64,000 bases of DNA from Prosthecobacter sp. (GTDB taxonomy: Bacteria > Verrucomicrobiota > Verrucomicrobiia > Verrucomicrobiales > Verrucomicrobiaceae). Of this stretch, positions 15,769 to 24,799 are shown piece after piece. Each line of letters opens with the position of its first letter. The stretch's first letter is position 1. The notes beneath the pieces are model-generated. The model had not been told where the DNA came from. It did no database searches and was given only the letters and a program-made list of their open reading frames with translations. A program made the position numbers and the translations under genes. The stretch spans positions 1 to 64,000 of the forward strand of contig JAIPJY010000039.1 in the NCBI GenBank assembly GCA_021733925.1, given 5' to 3'.

Positions 15769-18120
15769 TTACGCGGTGGGTTGCAACTGCGGTGCGCGGA
15801 GGTTTTTCGCCGTCTGTACCATGTGGATGAGGGAGGTTTTCACTTCGGCCCAGCCGCGTGTTTTGAGACCGCAGTCGGGATTCACCCAGAGATTGCGACG
15901 AGGGATGACGGCCTCGGCTTTGCGCATGAGGTTTTCCATTTCGCTGACGGAGGGCACACGCGGGGAGTGGATGTCATACACGCCGGGGCCGATCTCGTTG
16001 GGGTATTTGAAGTCCACGAATGCACCGAGGAGTTCCATGTTGGAGCGGGAGGTCTCGATGGTGATGACATCAGCGTCCATGTCTGCGATAGCGGCGATGA
16101 TGTCGTTGAATTCGGAGTAGCACATGTGCGTGTGGATCTGGGTGTCATCACGCACGCCGCTGGCGCTGAGGCGGAAGGCGGTGACGGCCCAGTCGAGGTA
16201 GTGGGCCCAGTCGAAACGGCGAAGAGGGAGACCTTCGCGGATGGCGGGCTCGTCGATCTGGATGGCGGCAATGCCGGCGGCTTCGAGGTCCACGACTTCA
16301 TCGCGAATGGCGAGGGCGATCTGGCGTGTGGTCTCGGAGCGCGGCTGGTCATCGCGCACAAAGCTCCACTGCAAGATGGTGACGGGGCCGGTGAGCATGC
16401 CTTTCATGGGGCGCGTGGTGAGGGACTGGGCGAACTTCGACCAGCGCACGGTCATGGGCGCGGGGCGGGAGACATCGCCGTAGATGATGGGCGGCTTGAC
16501 GCAGCGGGTGCCGTAGCTCTGCACCCAGCCGTTGGCGGTGAAGAGGAAGCCGTCGAGCTGCTCGCCGAAATACTCCACCATGTCATTGCGCTCGAACTCG
16601 CCGTGAACGGGCATGTCGAGGCCGATGTCGTCTTGAAGGGCGACGCAGGCGCGGGTTTCATTTTCCAGGTAGGCTTCGTACTCGGCGGCGGTGAGGTCGC
16701 CTTTTTTCCACTTGGCGCGCATGGAGCGCACTTCGGCGGTCTGTGGGAATGAGCCGATGGTGGTGGTGGGGAATTCGGGGAGTGCGAGGCGAGCGTGCTG
16801 CAATGCCTGACGCTGTGGGAAGGGGGAGTGGCGGCGCGCATCGGCATCGGTGACGAGCGCGAGGCGTGCTCTGACTTCGGGATTGTGGGTGCGGCGGCTG
16901 GTGGCGCGGCTGTGGATGGCGTCTTGATTGTTTTCCAAGACGCCGCTGCGGGAGACGTTGCGCAGCAGTGCGCTGAGGGTGACGACTTCGGTGAGTTTTT
17001 GATCGGCAAAGGCGAGCCAGTTTTCGATCTGGGCATCCAGTGCTGGCTCGGAGGCGAGGGTGACGGGCGAGTGGAGCAGCGAGCAGGAGGGAGCCACCCA
17101 CAGGCGCTGCAGGCCCAGCCTGGCCTTTGCTGCCGTGAGCAGTTTTAGGGATTTGGTGAAATCATTCTTCCAGATGTTGCGGCCATTGACGACGCCGAGG
17201 GAGAGGATTTTATCCTGCGGCAGATGGTCCAGCACCTCATCGAGCTCTGCCGGAGCACGTGCGCAGTCACAGTGGAAGGCGTGCGCAGGGAGTGAGAAAA
17301 ACAGCGGCAGATTTTCCCGCAGGGCACCGAAGTAACTGGCGACGATGATTTTCAAGCCGGGCGCGGCAGCCGTGATGCGACGCCAGGCGTCCACGACGGC
17401 GTCGCGCTGCTGTGGGGAGAGATCAAGCGCGAAGATGGGCTCGTCGATCTGCACCCACTCGGCTCCTTGCTCGGCGAGGCGTTGCAGGATTTGTTCATAG
17501 ACTGACACCAATCCGTCGAGCAGTGACCAGCGGTCGAAGTCGGGGTTTTGGGAGTCCTGGACTTTGCCGAGTGAGAGGTAGGTCACGGGGCCGGGCAGGA
17601 CGGGCTTGGCGCGCAGGCCGAGTGCTTTCGCTTCGGCGAATTCGCGGAAGACTTTGCTGCCGACGAGCTGGAACTGTGTGTCCGCGCGGAACTCTGGGAC
17701 GATGTAGTGGTAGTTCGTGTCGAACCATTTGGTCATTTCGCAGGCAAAGGCGGCCTCATGGCCGCCGCAGCCATGGGCGCAGCCTTGGTGGCCTTCACCG
17801 CGTGAGCCGCGTGCCATGAGGAAGAGGGTGTCGAGGCAGATGTCTTCACCCTGCCAGCCAAAGCGTGGGGGCACGTTGCCGATGAGGCAGGAGAAATCGA
17901 GCATCTGATCGTAGAACGAGAAGTCGTTGCAGGGGATGAGGTCGATGCCTGCGGCGCTCTGTTTGGCCCAGTTGTCACGGCGCAGACGGCGGCCGGTGGC
18001 TTCCAGCTCCTCCTGGGAGAGCTTGCCATGCCAGAAGGCTTCGGTGGCTTTTTTGAGTTCGCGCTGCTCGCCGATGCGCGGGTAGCCCAGATTGTGTGTG
18101 TGAATGATGTGGTCGCTCAT
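15769..18120 (-). CDS. metE: Cobalamin-independent methionine synthase
   Basis: A 783-residue enzyme that transfers the methyl group of 5-methyl-THF (polyglutamylated) to homocysteine. The N-terminus HTHNLGYPRIGEQRELKKA is characteristic of MetE. The C-terminal half has the zinc site: HMCYSEFNDI (His, Cys) and NPDCGLKTRGW (Cys), with ITIETSRSNMELL between. The length equals the usual 750-790 residues. Start: ATG 18120 aligns with the family start, whereas the longer frame to 18183 adds 21 unrelated residues. It is in an operon with metF and faces the metR-like chimera. Confidence 0.95.
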   Translation of the reverse strand: MSDHIIHTHNLGYPRIGEQRELKKATEAFWHGKLSQEELEATGRRLRRDNWAKQSAAGIDLIPCNDFSFYDQMLDFSCLIGNVPPRFGWQGEDICLDTLFLMARGSRGEGHQGCAHGCGGHEAAFACEMTKWFDTNYHYIVPEFRADTQFQLVGSKVFREFAEAKALGLRAKPVLPGPVTYLSLGKVQDSQNPDFDRWSLLDGLVSVYEQILQRLAEQGAEWVQIDEPIFALDLSPQQRDAVVDAWRRITAAAPGLKIIVASYFGALRENLPLFFSLPAHAFHCDCARAPAELDEVLDHLPQDKILSLGVVNGRNIWKNDFTKSLKLLTAAKARLGLQRLWVAPSCSLLHSPVTLASEPALDAQIENWLAFADQKLTEVVTLSALLRNVSRSGVLENNQDAIHSRATSRRTHNPEVRARLALVTDADARRHSPFPQRQALQHARLALPEFPTTTIGSFPQTAEVRSMRAKWKKGDLTAAEYEAYLENETRACVALQDDIGLDMPVHGEFERNDMVEYFGEQLDGFLFTANGWVQSYGTRCVKPPIIYGDVSRPAPMTVRWSKFAQSLTTRPMKGMLTGPVTILQWSFVRDDQPRSETTRQIALAIRDEVVDLEAAGIAAIQIDEPAIREGLPLRRFDWAHYLDWAVTAFRLSASGVRDDTQIHTHMCYSEFNDIIAAIADMDADVITIETSRSNMELLGAFVDFKYPNEIGPGVYDIHSPRVPSVSEMENLMRKAEAVIPRRNLWVNPDCGLKTRGWAEVKTSLIHMVQTAKNLRAPQLQPTA

Positions 18121-18139
18121 AGCGACGCAATAACTATCG

Positions 18140-18163
18140 CTGGATTCAGCATTAACAATCCAG
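18140..18163. promoter_or_regulatory. Candidate LysR-type operator between metE and metR
   Basis: CTGGATT (18140-18146) and AATCCAG (18157-18163) form a perfect 7-bp dyad with a 10-bp centre containing TTCAGCATTAA, a T-N11-A-type layout. It sits in the 85-bp divergent gap, 20 bp from the metE start, as expected for a MetR target. Confidence 0.45.
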
Positions 18164-18205
18164 AGAGTTTTGTGGATCATCATCGAAAATGGTTATGATG
18201 GCAGC

Positions 18206-19420
18206 ATGATCGAAATCCGCCATCTACATGCCCTGATTGCCCTCGCTGAGACGGGGAACCTTTCCAAGGCGGGCCGCCGTCTGCATCTTTCGCAGCCTGC
18301 GCTGTCGCATCAGGTGAAGAGCATCGAGACGCATCTGGGGGTGCCGTTGTTTGAGAGGAAGAGCAGCCCGATCAGGCTGAGCCCGGCGGGTGAGAGGCTG
18401 CTGGGCACGGCGCATGAGATCGTGAAACAGATGCGGCAGTGTGAGCGGGATGTGGCACGCATTGCGGAAGGGAAGGCGGGGCAGCTGCGCATCGCGGTGG
18501 AGTGCCATTCGTGCTTTGACTGGCTGATGCCGGCGATGGATGAATTTCGCATCGCGTGGCCGGAGGTGGAGATGGATCTTGTCTCAGGGTTTCAGCCTGA
18601 CCCTACCGGATTGCTCATCGAAGATCAGGCGGATCTGGTGATTGTTTCCAAAGCGCCGGCTCGCAAGGACGTGGTGTATCATCCGCTGTTTCGCTACGAG
18701 GTGCTGGCGCTGCTGGCGCATCAGCATCCGCTGACGCGGAAGCGATTTCTCACGGCGCAGGATTTTGCGAAGGAGACGCTGATTACGTATCCGATTCCGG
18801 ATGACCGCATTGATGTGGTGCGGGAGGTGCTGGGGCCGCTGGGTCTCGAAGCCAACGCAAACGCCTTGGCGCGCTATGCGGCCTTGTGCCAGGAGGTGGG
18901 GCTGGTGCCCATCGTGGAACCTGAAGTGCTCATGACGGGCGAGCATACGCTGGAGCGCTGCTACAATGTCACGCGGGAAGTGCTGAGAACGGTTTTCATT
19001 CAGCTCAACTGCCAGCGTGTGCTGCTGGAAGGGATGATACTCAAACCGAACATGGTGCTGCCGGGATTGAGCTGTCCGACGCAGGTGTCCGTGGATGAGG
19101 TGGCAGATGCCACGGTGAATTGCTTGCTGCAAACCGTCCCTGCGGCAGTTCCGGGCATTGCGTTTCTCTCAGGTGGTCAGTCCGCGAAACTCGCCTCGGC
19201 CCGGCTGAATGCGATGAGCGTTCGCTTCAAGTCGCGTGCGCCGTGGGCCCTGGCGTTTTCGTTTGCCCGCGCCATTCAGCAGCCGGCATTGGAAATCTGG
19301 CGTGGCGACAAGGCAAACGTGGAAGCGGCCCAGCAAGCGCTGCTGCATCGGGCGAGGTGCAATGTGGCTGCCCGTCGTGGAATCTACACCGATGCCACAG
19401 AAGGGAGCGGAACAAACTGA
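18206..19420 (+). CDS. In-frame chimera: N-terminal half of MetR fused to C-terminal half of class I fructose-bisphosphate aldolase
   Basis: Of 404 residues, 1-216 match the MetR type of LysR regulator: winged helix (MIEIRHLHALIALAETGNLS, LSQPALSHQVKSIE), then LRIAVECHSCFDWLMPAMDE, diagnostic of MetR, up to DDRIDVVREVLGPLG. From about residue 217 (N at 18854) the sequence switches to class I aldolase: NANALARYAALCQEVG, VPIVEPEVLM, LLEGMILKPNMV (Schiff-base Lys280), GIAFLSGGQS, PWALAFSFARAIQQPALEIW. Missing are MetR's second effector subdomain and aldolase barrel strands 1-4 with their catalytic Asp and Lys residues. No stop or shift lies at the join. It is probably a deletion scar joining metR with an aldolase gene of the downstream sugar operon. 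The DNA-binding part may work; aldolase activity is unlikely. Assembly error is the alternative. Confidence 0.9.
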   Translation: MIEIRHLHALIALAETGNLSKAGRRLHLSQPALSHQVKSIETHLGVPLFERKSSPIRLSPAGERLLGTAHEIVKQMRQCERDVARIAEGKAGQLRIAVECHSCFDWLMPAMDEFRIAWPEVEMDLVSGFQPDPTGLLIEDQADLVIVSKAPARKDVVYHPLFRYEVLALLAHQHPLTRKRFLTAQDFAKETLITYPIPDDRIDVVREVLGPLGLEANANALARYAALCQEVGLVPIVEPEVLMTGEHTLERCYNVTREVLRTVFIQLNCQRVLLEGMILKPNMVLPGLSCPTQVSVDEVADATVNCLLQTVPAAVPGIAFLSGGQSAKLASARLNAMSVRFKSRAPWALAFSFARAIQQPALEIWRGDKANVEAAQQALLHRARCNVAARRGIYTDATEGSGTN

Positions 19421-20112
19421 TGCCTCTGCACGTACATCTCATCCGGCACGGCGAAACCGAATGGACCTTCTCCGGCCGCCACACCGGACGTACCGACATT
19501 CCACTGACCGCGCTCGGCGAGGACGAAGTGCGGGAGTGGGGGCAGCGTCTCTGCCGAATCCCTTTTGACCATGTGCTGACGAGTCCCCTCATACGGGCGC
19601 AGCGGACCTGTGAGCTGGTCGGACTGGCCAGGGACGCCGAGCTGGAACCCGACTTGCAGGAGTGGGACTACGGCGACTACGAGGGCCTGGGCTCCGTGGA
19701 CATCCGCAAGGAGCGGCCCGGATGGAATGTGTTTCGCGACGGGTGTCCGAACGGCGAAACGACCGAAGAAATTTGCGCCCGCGCAGACCGGCTCATCGCC
19801 CGCCTGCGCACGATGGAAGGCAACGTGGCGCTCTTTTCACACGGTCAGTATGGCAGTGTGCTGGCTGCGCGCTGGATTGGGTTGTCGGTGGTCGAAGCGC
19901 GGCATTTTCCTCTGGGCGCGGCATCGCTGAGCATTCTCAGCGATGATCCGCATCATCCCGAGGTGCCGGTCTTGGAGCTGTGGAATGCCGCCCCCCACGA
20001 AGCGACCCATCTGGCTCCCGTTTCCCGTGAAGTCGATCACATGCCCTTGAAAGAACGCGCGCTCCAACGCTGGGAGAACGAAGGCGGGGAGATACCCGCG
20101 GCAACTCGCTGA
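19420..20112 (+). CDS. Histidine phosphatase (phosphoglycerate mutase-like)
   Basis: A 230-residue enzyme of the histidine phosphatase superfamily. The catalytic LIRHGETEW is near residues 6-14, the conserved RAQRTCEL follows at about 62-69 (HVLTSPLIRAQRT), and the second catalytic His is in ALFSHGQYGS. The family hydrolyses or transfers phosphate on sugar phosphates. Start ATG 19420 overlaps the stop of the chimera (TGATG), so it is translationally coupled; the frame continues upstream but inside the aldolase part. It forms an operon with the HAD and GH130 genes, suggesting sugar-phosphate work. Confidence 0.85.
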   Translation: MPLHVHLIRHGETEWTFSGRHTGRTDIPLTALGEDEVREWGQRLCRIPFDHVLTSPLIRAQRTCELVGLARDAELEPDLQEWDYGDYEGLGSVDIRKERPGWNVFRDGCPNGETTEEICARADRLIARLRTMEGNVALFSHGQYGSVLAARWIGLSVVEARHFPLGAASLSILSDDPHHPEVPVLELWNAAPHEATHLAPVSREVDHMPLKERALQRWENEGGEIPAATR

Positions 20113-20116
20113 CCTG

Positions 20117-20890
20117 ATGAAGAAGCTCATAGTTTTTGACCTTGATGGAACACTTGCCGTGAGCAAGGCGCCGCTGGATGCCGAGATGGCCGGGCTGCTG
20201 GGTACTCTTTTAGGCATCGTGAAAGTGGCTGTGATCTCGGGTGGTGCCTGGTCTCAGTTTGAGGCGCAGGTGCTCGCCAATTTTCCGCATGATGCGCAGC
20301 TCAAGGGCCTGTCGTTGCTGCCGACCTGCGGCACGAAGTTTTACCAATATGATGCTGATTGGAAGCAGCTGTATGCCGAGAATTTCACGGCGGAGGACAA
20401 AGAGAAGATCCTCCGCTCTCTGAATCAGGTCATGGATGACACGGGCTTCAAGCCCGAGAAGACGTGGGGCGAGATCATTGAAGACCGAGGGAGTCAGATC
20501 ACGTTCTCGGCTTTGGGTCAGCATGCTCCCATTGAGGCCAAGGAGAGGTGGGACCCGGATATCGCGAAGCGGAAGAAAATGCAGGAGCGCCTCGATGCGT
20601 TCATCCCTGAGTTCTCGGTGCGTCTGGGTGGCACGACGTCCATTGATGTCACCAAGCCCGGGATCGACAAAGCTTATGGCATTCGCAAGCTGCGCGACAC
20701 GCTCGGCATCGCCATTGATGAGATGATTTTTATTGGCGATGCGCTGTTTCCCGGAGGCAATGATTATCCGGCGAAGGAGGCTGGCGCGTTGTCGATTCAG
20801 GTCAGAGATCCCGAAGAAACCAAGCGGGTGGTCGAGACGATTCTCGCGTGTCTGAGTGACTGGACACCGCCGCCGGCCCTAAAAGCATGA
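20117..20890 (+). CDS. HAD-IIB hydrolase resembling eukaryotic-type phosphomannomutase
   Basis: A 257-residue protein. HAD motif I is FDLDGTLA (Asp8, Asp10), motif II VAVISGGAWSQF, motif III Lys in TKPGIDKAYG, and motif IV is IGDALFPGGNDYPA. The GD-x4-PGGND-Y ending and overall layout match eukaryotic-type phosphomannomutase and related HAD-IIB phosphatases. With GH130 next to it, conversion between mannose 1-phosphate and 6-phosphate is a reasonable role. It starts 4 bp after the phosphatase gene and overlaps GH130 by ATGA. Confidence 0.85.
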   Translation: MKKLIVFDLDGTLAVSKAPLDAEMAGLLGTLLGIVKVAVISGGAWSQFEAQVLANFPHDAQLKGLSLLPTCGTKFYQYDADWKQLYAENFTAEDKEKILRSLNQVMDDTGFKPEKTWGEIIEDRGSQITFSALGQHAPIEAKERWDPDIAKRKKMQERLDAFIPEFSVRLGGTTSIDVTKPGIDKAYGIRKLRDTLGIAIDEMIFIGDALFPGGNDYPAKEAGALSIQVRDPEETKRVVETILACLSDWTPPPALKA

Positions 20891-21984
20891 GTGATTTCCA
20901 GCTCAAGCGCCTCGGGCTCATCATGGAACCTGAACCTGGCAATGCGCATGATGTCGAAGGAACGCTGAATCCTGCGGCTGTTCGCGGGCCGGATGGAGAG
21001 CTTTATCTCTTTCCGAGACTCGTCGCGAAGGGCAACTATTCGCGCATTGGCATCGCCCGGGTGAAGTTTGATGAGGCGGGTGATCCCTGCGGAATCGAGC
21101 GGCTCGGCATCGCCCTCGAACCGGAGGCTGACTATGAAAGACTGCCGGGTGGTGGTGGCGGCTGTGAAGACCCTCGCGTGACGTTTGTCGAACCGCTGCA
21201 TCATTATGTGATGACCTACACGGCGCTGTCACCGCGTGGGCCGCGCATTGCGCTGGCGATGTCCAAAGACCTGTTTCACTGGGAGCGCATCGGGCTGGCG
21301 AATTTTGAGCCGTATCAGGGCATCGACTTTGTGCATGTGGACAACAAGGATGCGAGCATCTTCCCCACGGCGATTCCGAATCATGTGGGGAAGCTTCAGC
21401 TCGCGATGCTGCACCGCCCGCTATTCGCCGGCACACGCCCTGAGGAAACCGTGTGTCAGGGTGCTGACCGGCTGGTGGATCTCGATCATGAAAGCATCTG
21501 GATTTCCTACTGCCCGATGCCGTCGGACAATCTGGAGCCGCACCATCCTGGCCTGTTCAATTCCCATCACCGGCTGGCAACGCCGACTGCGCCATGGGAG
21601 AAGCTCAAAATCGGCGGCGGCACTCCGCCTGTGCTCACTCGTCATGGCTGGCTGGTCGTTTATCATGGTGTGAGCAAGGCGACCGAGCCGGACAAGGTCG
21701 GGCGACAGCTCTGCTACTCGGCGGGCGTGATGGTGCTGTCTGAGGAGCATCCGCGCATCATTCGCTACCGATCACCGGAGCCAGTGCTGACGCCGTCCTC
21801 ACCGGAAGAACTTGAAGGAATGATCTCCAACGTGGTCTTTCCGACAGGCATCGACCGGCGGGATGATCTCGGCACGCCGGACCGGTTCGATGTCTATTAC
21901 GGCATGGCGGACAGCCGCATAGGCGTGGCGCGGCTTGATCTGCCGGAATGCCTGCCGGGGCATGAGAAAGAAAAGCTGGGGTGA
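20887..21984 (+). CDS. GH130 family glycoside phosphorylase (beta-mannoside type)
   Basis: A 365-residue protein of the GH130 family, inverting phosphorylases that release mannose 1-phosphate from beta-mannosides. Visible motifs are GTLNPAAVRGPDGELYLFPR, GGGGGCEDPRVTF (catalytic Asp after CE), DNKDASIFP, IGGGTPPVLTRHGWLVVYHG and the C-terminal YYGMADSRIGVA typical of the five-bladed propeller. It is the last gene of the coupled operon. Together with the HAD and phosphatase genes it suggests mannose salvage into glycolysis, in which an aldolase would also fit. Confidence 0.9.
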   Translation: MSDFQLKRLGLIMEPEPGNAHDVEGTLNPAAVRGPDGELYLFPRLVAKGNYSRIGIARVKFDEAGDPCGIERLGIALEPEADYERLPGGGGGCEDPRVTFVEPLHHYVMTYTALSPRGPRIALAMSKDLFHWERIGLANFEPYQGIDFVHVDNKDASIFPTAIPNHVGKLQLAMLHRPLFAGTRPEETVCQGADRLVDLDHESIWISYCPMPSDNLEPHHPGLFNSHHRLATPTAPWEKLKIGGGTPPVLTRHGWLVVYHGVSKATEPDKVGRQLCYSAGVMVLSEEHPRIIRYRSPEPVLTPSSPEELEGMISNVVFPTGIDRRDDLGTPDRFDVYYGMADSRIGVARLDLPECLPGHEKEKLG

Positions 21985-22108
21985 AGACCTCATGGTGAAA
22001 CCAACGCGACCGCCCGAAACTCCTGCTGAGACGGAAGCTGCGAAAGCATTTCCCTGACACATCGAACTGGGGAGGGTCTCAACCGATAACACATCCAAGG
22101 AGTCCAAC

Positions 22109-22471
22109 ATGCCTATTCAAATCAAAGAAGAAAACGAAGGGAAGACAGTGGCTGTTTACGTCAGCGGCAAGCTGGTCAAAGAAGATTACGAGCACTTTGT
22201 GCCTGAGTTTGACCGACTCGTCGGTCTGTACGGAAAGCTGCGCGTGCTGTTCGACATGACTGATTTCCACGGCTGGACAGCCGGTGCGCTGTGGGAAGAC
22301 ACCAAGTTCGCGATGCATCACTTCAGCAGCATCGAGCGAATCGCGATGGTCGGGAATACGCAATGGGAAAAGGGCATGGCGACCTTTTGCAAGCCGTTCA
22401 CCAAGGCGTCGGTCAAATACTTCGACCACACCGCCGCTGCAGAGGCCCGGATATGGCTGGCTGAAGCCTAG
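22109..22471 (+). CDS. SpoIIAA-like (STAS) protein
   Basis: A 120-residue soluble protein of the SpoIIAA-like family (PF11964). Motifs include VAVYVSGKLVKEDYEHFVPE, LRVLFDMTDFHGW, IERIAMVGNTQWEK and the C-terminal AAAEARIWLAEA. The STAS fold often binds lipids or partner proteins; the role here is unknown. A ribosome site AAGGAG precedes the ATG by 7 bp. Confidence 0.85.
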   Translation: MPIQIKEENEGKTVAVYVSGKLVKEDYEHFVPEFDRLVGLYGKLRVLFDMTDFHGWTAGALWEDTKFAMHHFSSIERIAMVGNTQWEKGMATFCKPFTKASVKYFDHTAAAEARIWLAEA

Positions 22472-22553
22472 CGGCTTCGGACCGTGTGAATTCTTGAGGG
22501 TAGGACTAAGACCTATCGAGTACGGCTCGACGGAAAAACAGCGCGTGTTATTT

Positions 22554-23603
22554 ATGAACATGAGCCTGACTACCCCCAAGGATCATGGTCTGCCCAAGGT
22601 GCCATTCTGGAATGGAGTGAGGTGCGCAGTGAGTGTGACTGCGGCATGGCTCCTGATGACTGTGGCCGGAGGCGGGCTTGCCTGCGCGCTGAACGCGGGC
22701 GCGGCGAAGGAGAGCCCCAAGGACCGGGTGGTGGCCAAGGTGAACGGGATGCCGATTTTCGCCTCAGACCTTGATGCGATGATCCATGCGCAGGAGCGGG
22801 TGATAAGGTTTCAGTTTGCCAATGATCCAGCTCGTTTGAGGAAGGAACTGGCGGAGGTGAAACGCAATGCGCTCAACGGACTCATCGACTTTCAGCTGCT
22901 GGAGGATGAGTTCTTCAGGCTCGGCGGTGTGATCCGGAAGGAGGACATCGATGAAGATGTGAAACTGGCCATCCAGGAAGCATTCAAGGGAGATCGCGCG
23001 GCTTTGATGGCGGAACTCAACGCCATCGGCATGACCTATGGCAAGTATCGCGAGCTGAGAGAACAGATGATCATGGTCAGCGCGGTGCGGGCCCGAATAG
23101 CGAACAAGGTGGAGGTGACGGACAAGATGGTGAGGGAGCACTATGAGAATAACCTGCAGAAATGGCGCGGGCCGGAGTCGGTGAAGTTTCACACGCTGAC
23201 GATTTTCAACACATCCGCCAATGCCCGCAGTCTGGCGGAGGGCCTGCGAATGAAGCTGGCCAGCGGCGGAGACTTTGCGGAGATAGCCCGTGAGAACAGC
23301 AAGGACAGCCGCGCGGATGACGGCGGCGCATGGCCGTGGACAAGCATTGCAAATATCAACAACAATGTGGGCAAGGTCATGGAGAAGATGAAAAAGGGAG
23401 AACTCAGCGAAGTGCTGGAAGAGCCGAACTCCTTTGTCATCCTGCGTGTGGATGACATTCGGAAGACTGAGCCGAAGCCGTTTGAAAGCGTGAAGGAGGA
23501 AGTGAAAAAGTCCCTGATGGAGGAACTGAGCAGGGAGAAGATCGAGAACCGGCTGTGCCGGCTGCGCGAGGCGGCGGAGATCCAGAAGATGGGGCCGGTG
23601 TAG
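22554..23603 (+). CDS. SurA-like periplasmic peptidyl-prolyl isomerase/chaperone
   Basis: A 349-residue exported protein. After a hydrophobic signal segment (VSVTAAWLLMTVAGGGLACA) comes the SurA-type N-terminal domain (VVAKVNGMPIFASDLDAMI, RNALNGLIDFQLLEDEF). A parvulin-type PPIase domain follows at about 215-310 (ESVKFHTLTIF, GDFAEIARENSKDSRADDGG, ELSEVLEEPNSFVILRVDDI). It is probably a periplasmic chaperone for outer-membrane proteins. ATG 22554 is taken; 22560 is equally possible. The next gene is a close paralogue, a tandem duplicate. Confidence 0.85.
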   Translation: MNMSLTTPKDHGLPKVPFWNGVRCAVSVTAAWLLMTVAGGGLACALNAGAAKESPKDRVVAKVNGMPIFASDLDAMIHAQERVIRFQFANDPARLRKELAEVKRNALNGLIDFQLLEDEFFRLGGVIRKEDIDEDVKLAIQEAFKGDRAALMAELNAIGMTYGKYRELREQMIMVSAVRARIANKVEVTDKMVREHYENNLQKWRGPESVKFHTLTIFNTSANARSLAEGLRMKLASGGDFAEIARENSKDSRADDGGAWPWTSIANINNNVGKVMEKMKKGELSEVLEEPNSFVILRVDDIRKTEPKPFESVKEEVKKSLMEELSREKIENRLCRLREAAEIQKMGPV

Positions 23604-23711
23604 GGGAGGGGAGCTGGCAGGGTATGACGTCGGAGCCCCTGGATTCCGCGAAAGCATGAGGCTTTCAGTTCGTTGTTGCTGGTTCCTAGTTCGCCTTTGT
23701 TTGACTACTCC

Positions 23712-24707
23712 ATGAAATCACTGAGTTCCCTTTTACCGCCAGTCTGCGCATGCTGTGCATGGCTGCTGATGACGCTGGCGGGTGGCGGGGATGCCTGCGC
23801 GCAAGCTCCCCAGGAAGAAACGCAGAACCGGATGGTGGCCAAGGTGAACGGTGCGCCGATCCTGGTCTCAGATCTCAAGCAGGTGGCCGCAGCGCAGGCG
23901 CAGGTGATCCGGCAGCAGTTCGCGGATGATCCCACGAAGCTGGAGAAAGAAATGGCCGCAGTGAAGCTGAATGCGCTCGACACTCTCATCGACTGCCAGC
24001 TGCTGGCGGATGAGTTTTACAAACTCGGCGGCGTCATGCAGCCGGAGTTTTTGGAACAGGATCTGACTCAGATCATCCAGATGGCGTTCAGGGGGAACCG
24101 CGAGGCCTTCATGGCGGACCTGGCGAAAAACGGAATGGCCTTGGAGAAGTTCCGCGAGCTGCGGGAGCGGATGATCATCATGAACGTGATGCGCGCGCGA
24201 ATTGCGGGCACGGTGAAGGTCACGGAGGAGGAGGTGCGTGAGCACTATGAAAAGAACCTGCGGCGCTGGAGCGGTCCGGAAATGGTGAAACTGCACACGG
24301 TGACGATCAGCAAGACGACCGCCGATGCCCGCAGTGTGGCAGAGAGCGTTCACACGAAGCTGGTCGCGGGCGGCGACTTTGCGGAGATCGCGCGCAAGAG
24401 CAGCGCGGACAGCCATGCGGCGCGCGGGGGTGAGTGGAAATGGATTTACCTTTCTGATCTCACGGGCACGGTTAGCGAGGTCGTCCTGAGTACGAAAAAG
24501 GGGGAGATCAGCGAGGTGATCGAACAACTGGACGCTTACATCATCGTGCGTGTGGATGACCGTCAGGAGGGTGAGCCGAAACCGTTTGAGAGCGTGAAGG
24601 CTGAAGTGGCCAAGTCGCTCATGGAGGAGGTGAGCAAGGAGAGGATCGAGAAACGACTGATCCAGCTGCGGGCGGCGGCGGACATTCAGCGGATGGGGGC
24701 GGAGTAG
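23712..24707 (+). CDS. SurA-like chaperone, tandem paralogue
   Basis: A 331-residue paralogue of the preceding gene with the same architecture: signal peptide (ACCAWLLMTLAGGGDACAQA), VAKVNGAPILVSDLKQV, RARIAGTVKVTEEEVREHYE, then the PPIase core (GDFAEIARKSSADSHAARGG, ISEVIEQLDAYIIVRVDD). The start ATG 23712 opens into the signal. The two genes share roughly half their residues and are 108 bp apart. Duplication suggests a specialised client set, unknown here. Confidence 0.85.
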   Translation: MKSLSSLLPPVCACCAWLLMTLAGGGDACAQAPQEETQNRMVAKVNGAPILVSDLKQVAAAQAQVIRQQFADDPTKLEKEMAAVKLNALDTLIDCQLLADEFYKLGGVMQPEFLEQDLTQIIQMAFRGNREAFMADLAKNGMALEKFRELRERMIIMNVMRARIAGTVKVTEEEVREHYEKNLRRWSGPEMVKLHTVTISKTTADARSVAESVHTKLVAGGDFAEIARKSSADSHAARGGEWKWIYLSDLTGTVSEVVLSTKKGEISEVIEQLDAYIIVRVDDRQEGEPKPFESVKAEVAKSLMEEVSKERIEKRLIQLRAAADIQRMGAE

Positions 24708-24799
24708 GGGAGGGGAGGGCTGGTGGATGGTCGCTGAGTGATTGTCGTCAGCTCGGGCGGTTCGCATAACTCATTTCCGTTTAGCTGGCAGTTTCTTTT

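Noticed and set aside
15757-16752. 331-codon plus-strand frame
   Set aside because: Antisense of metE; no family match.
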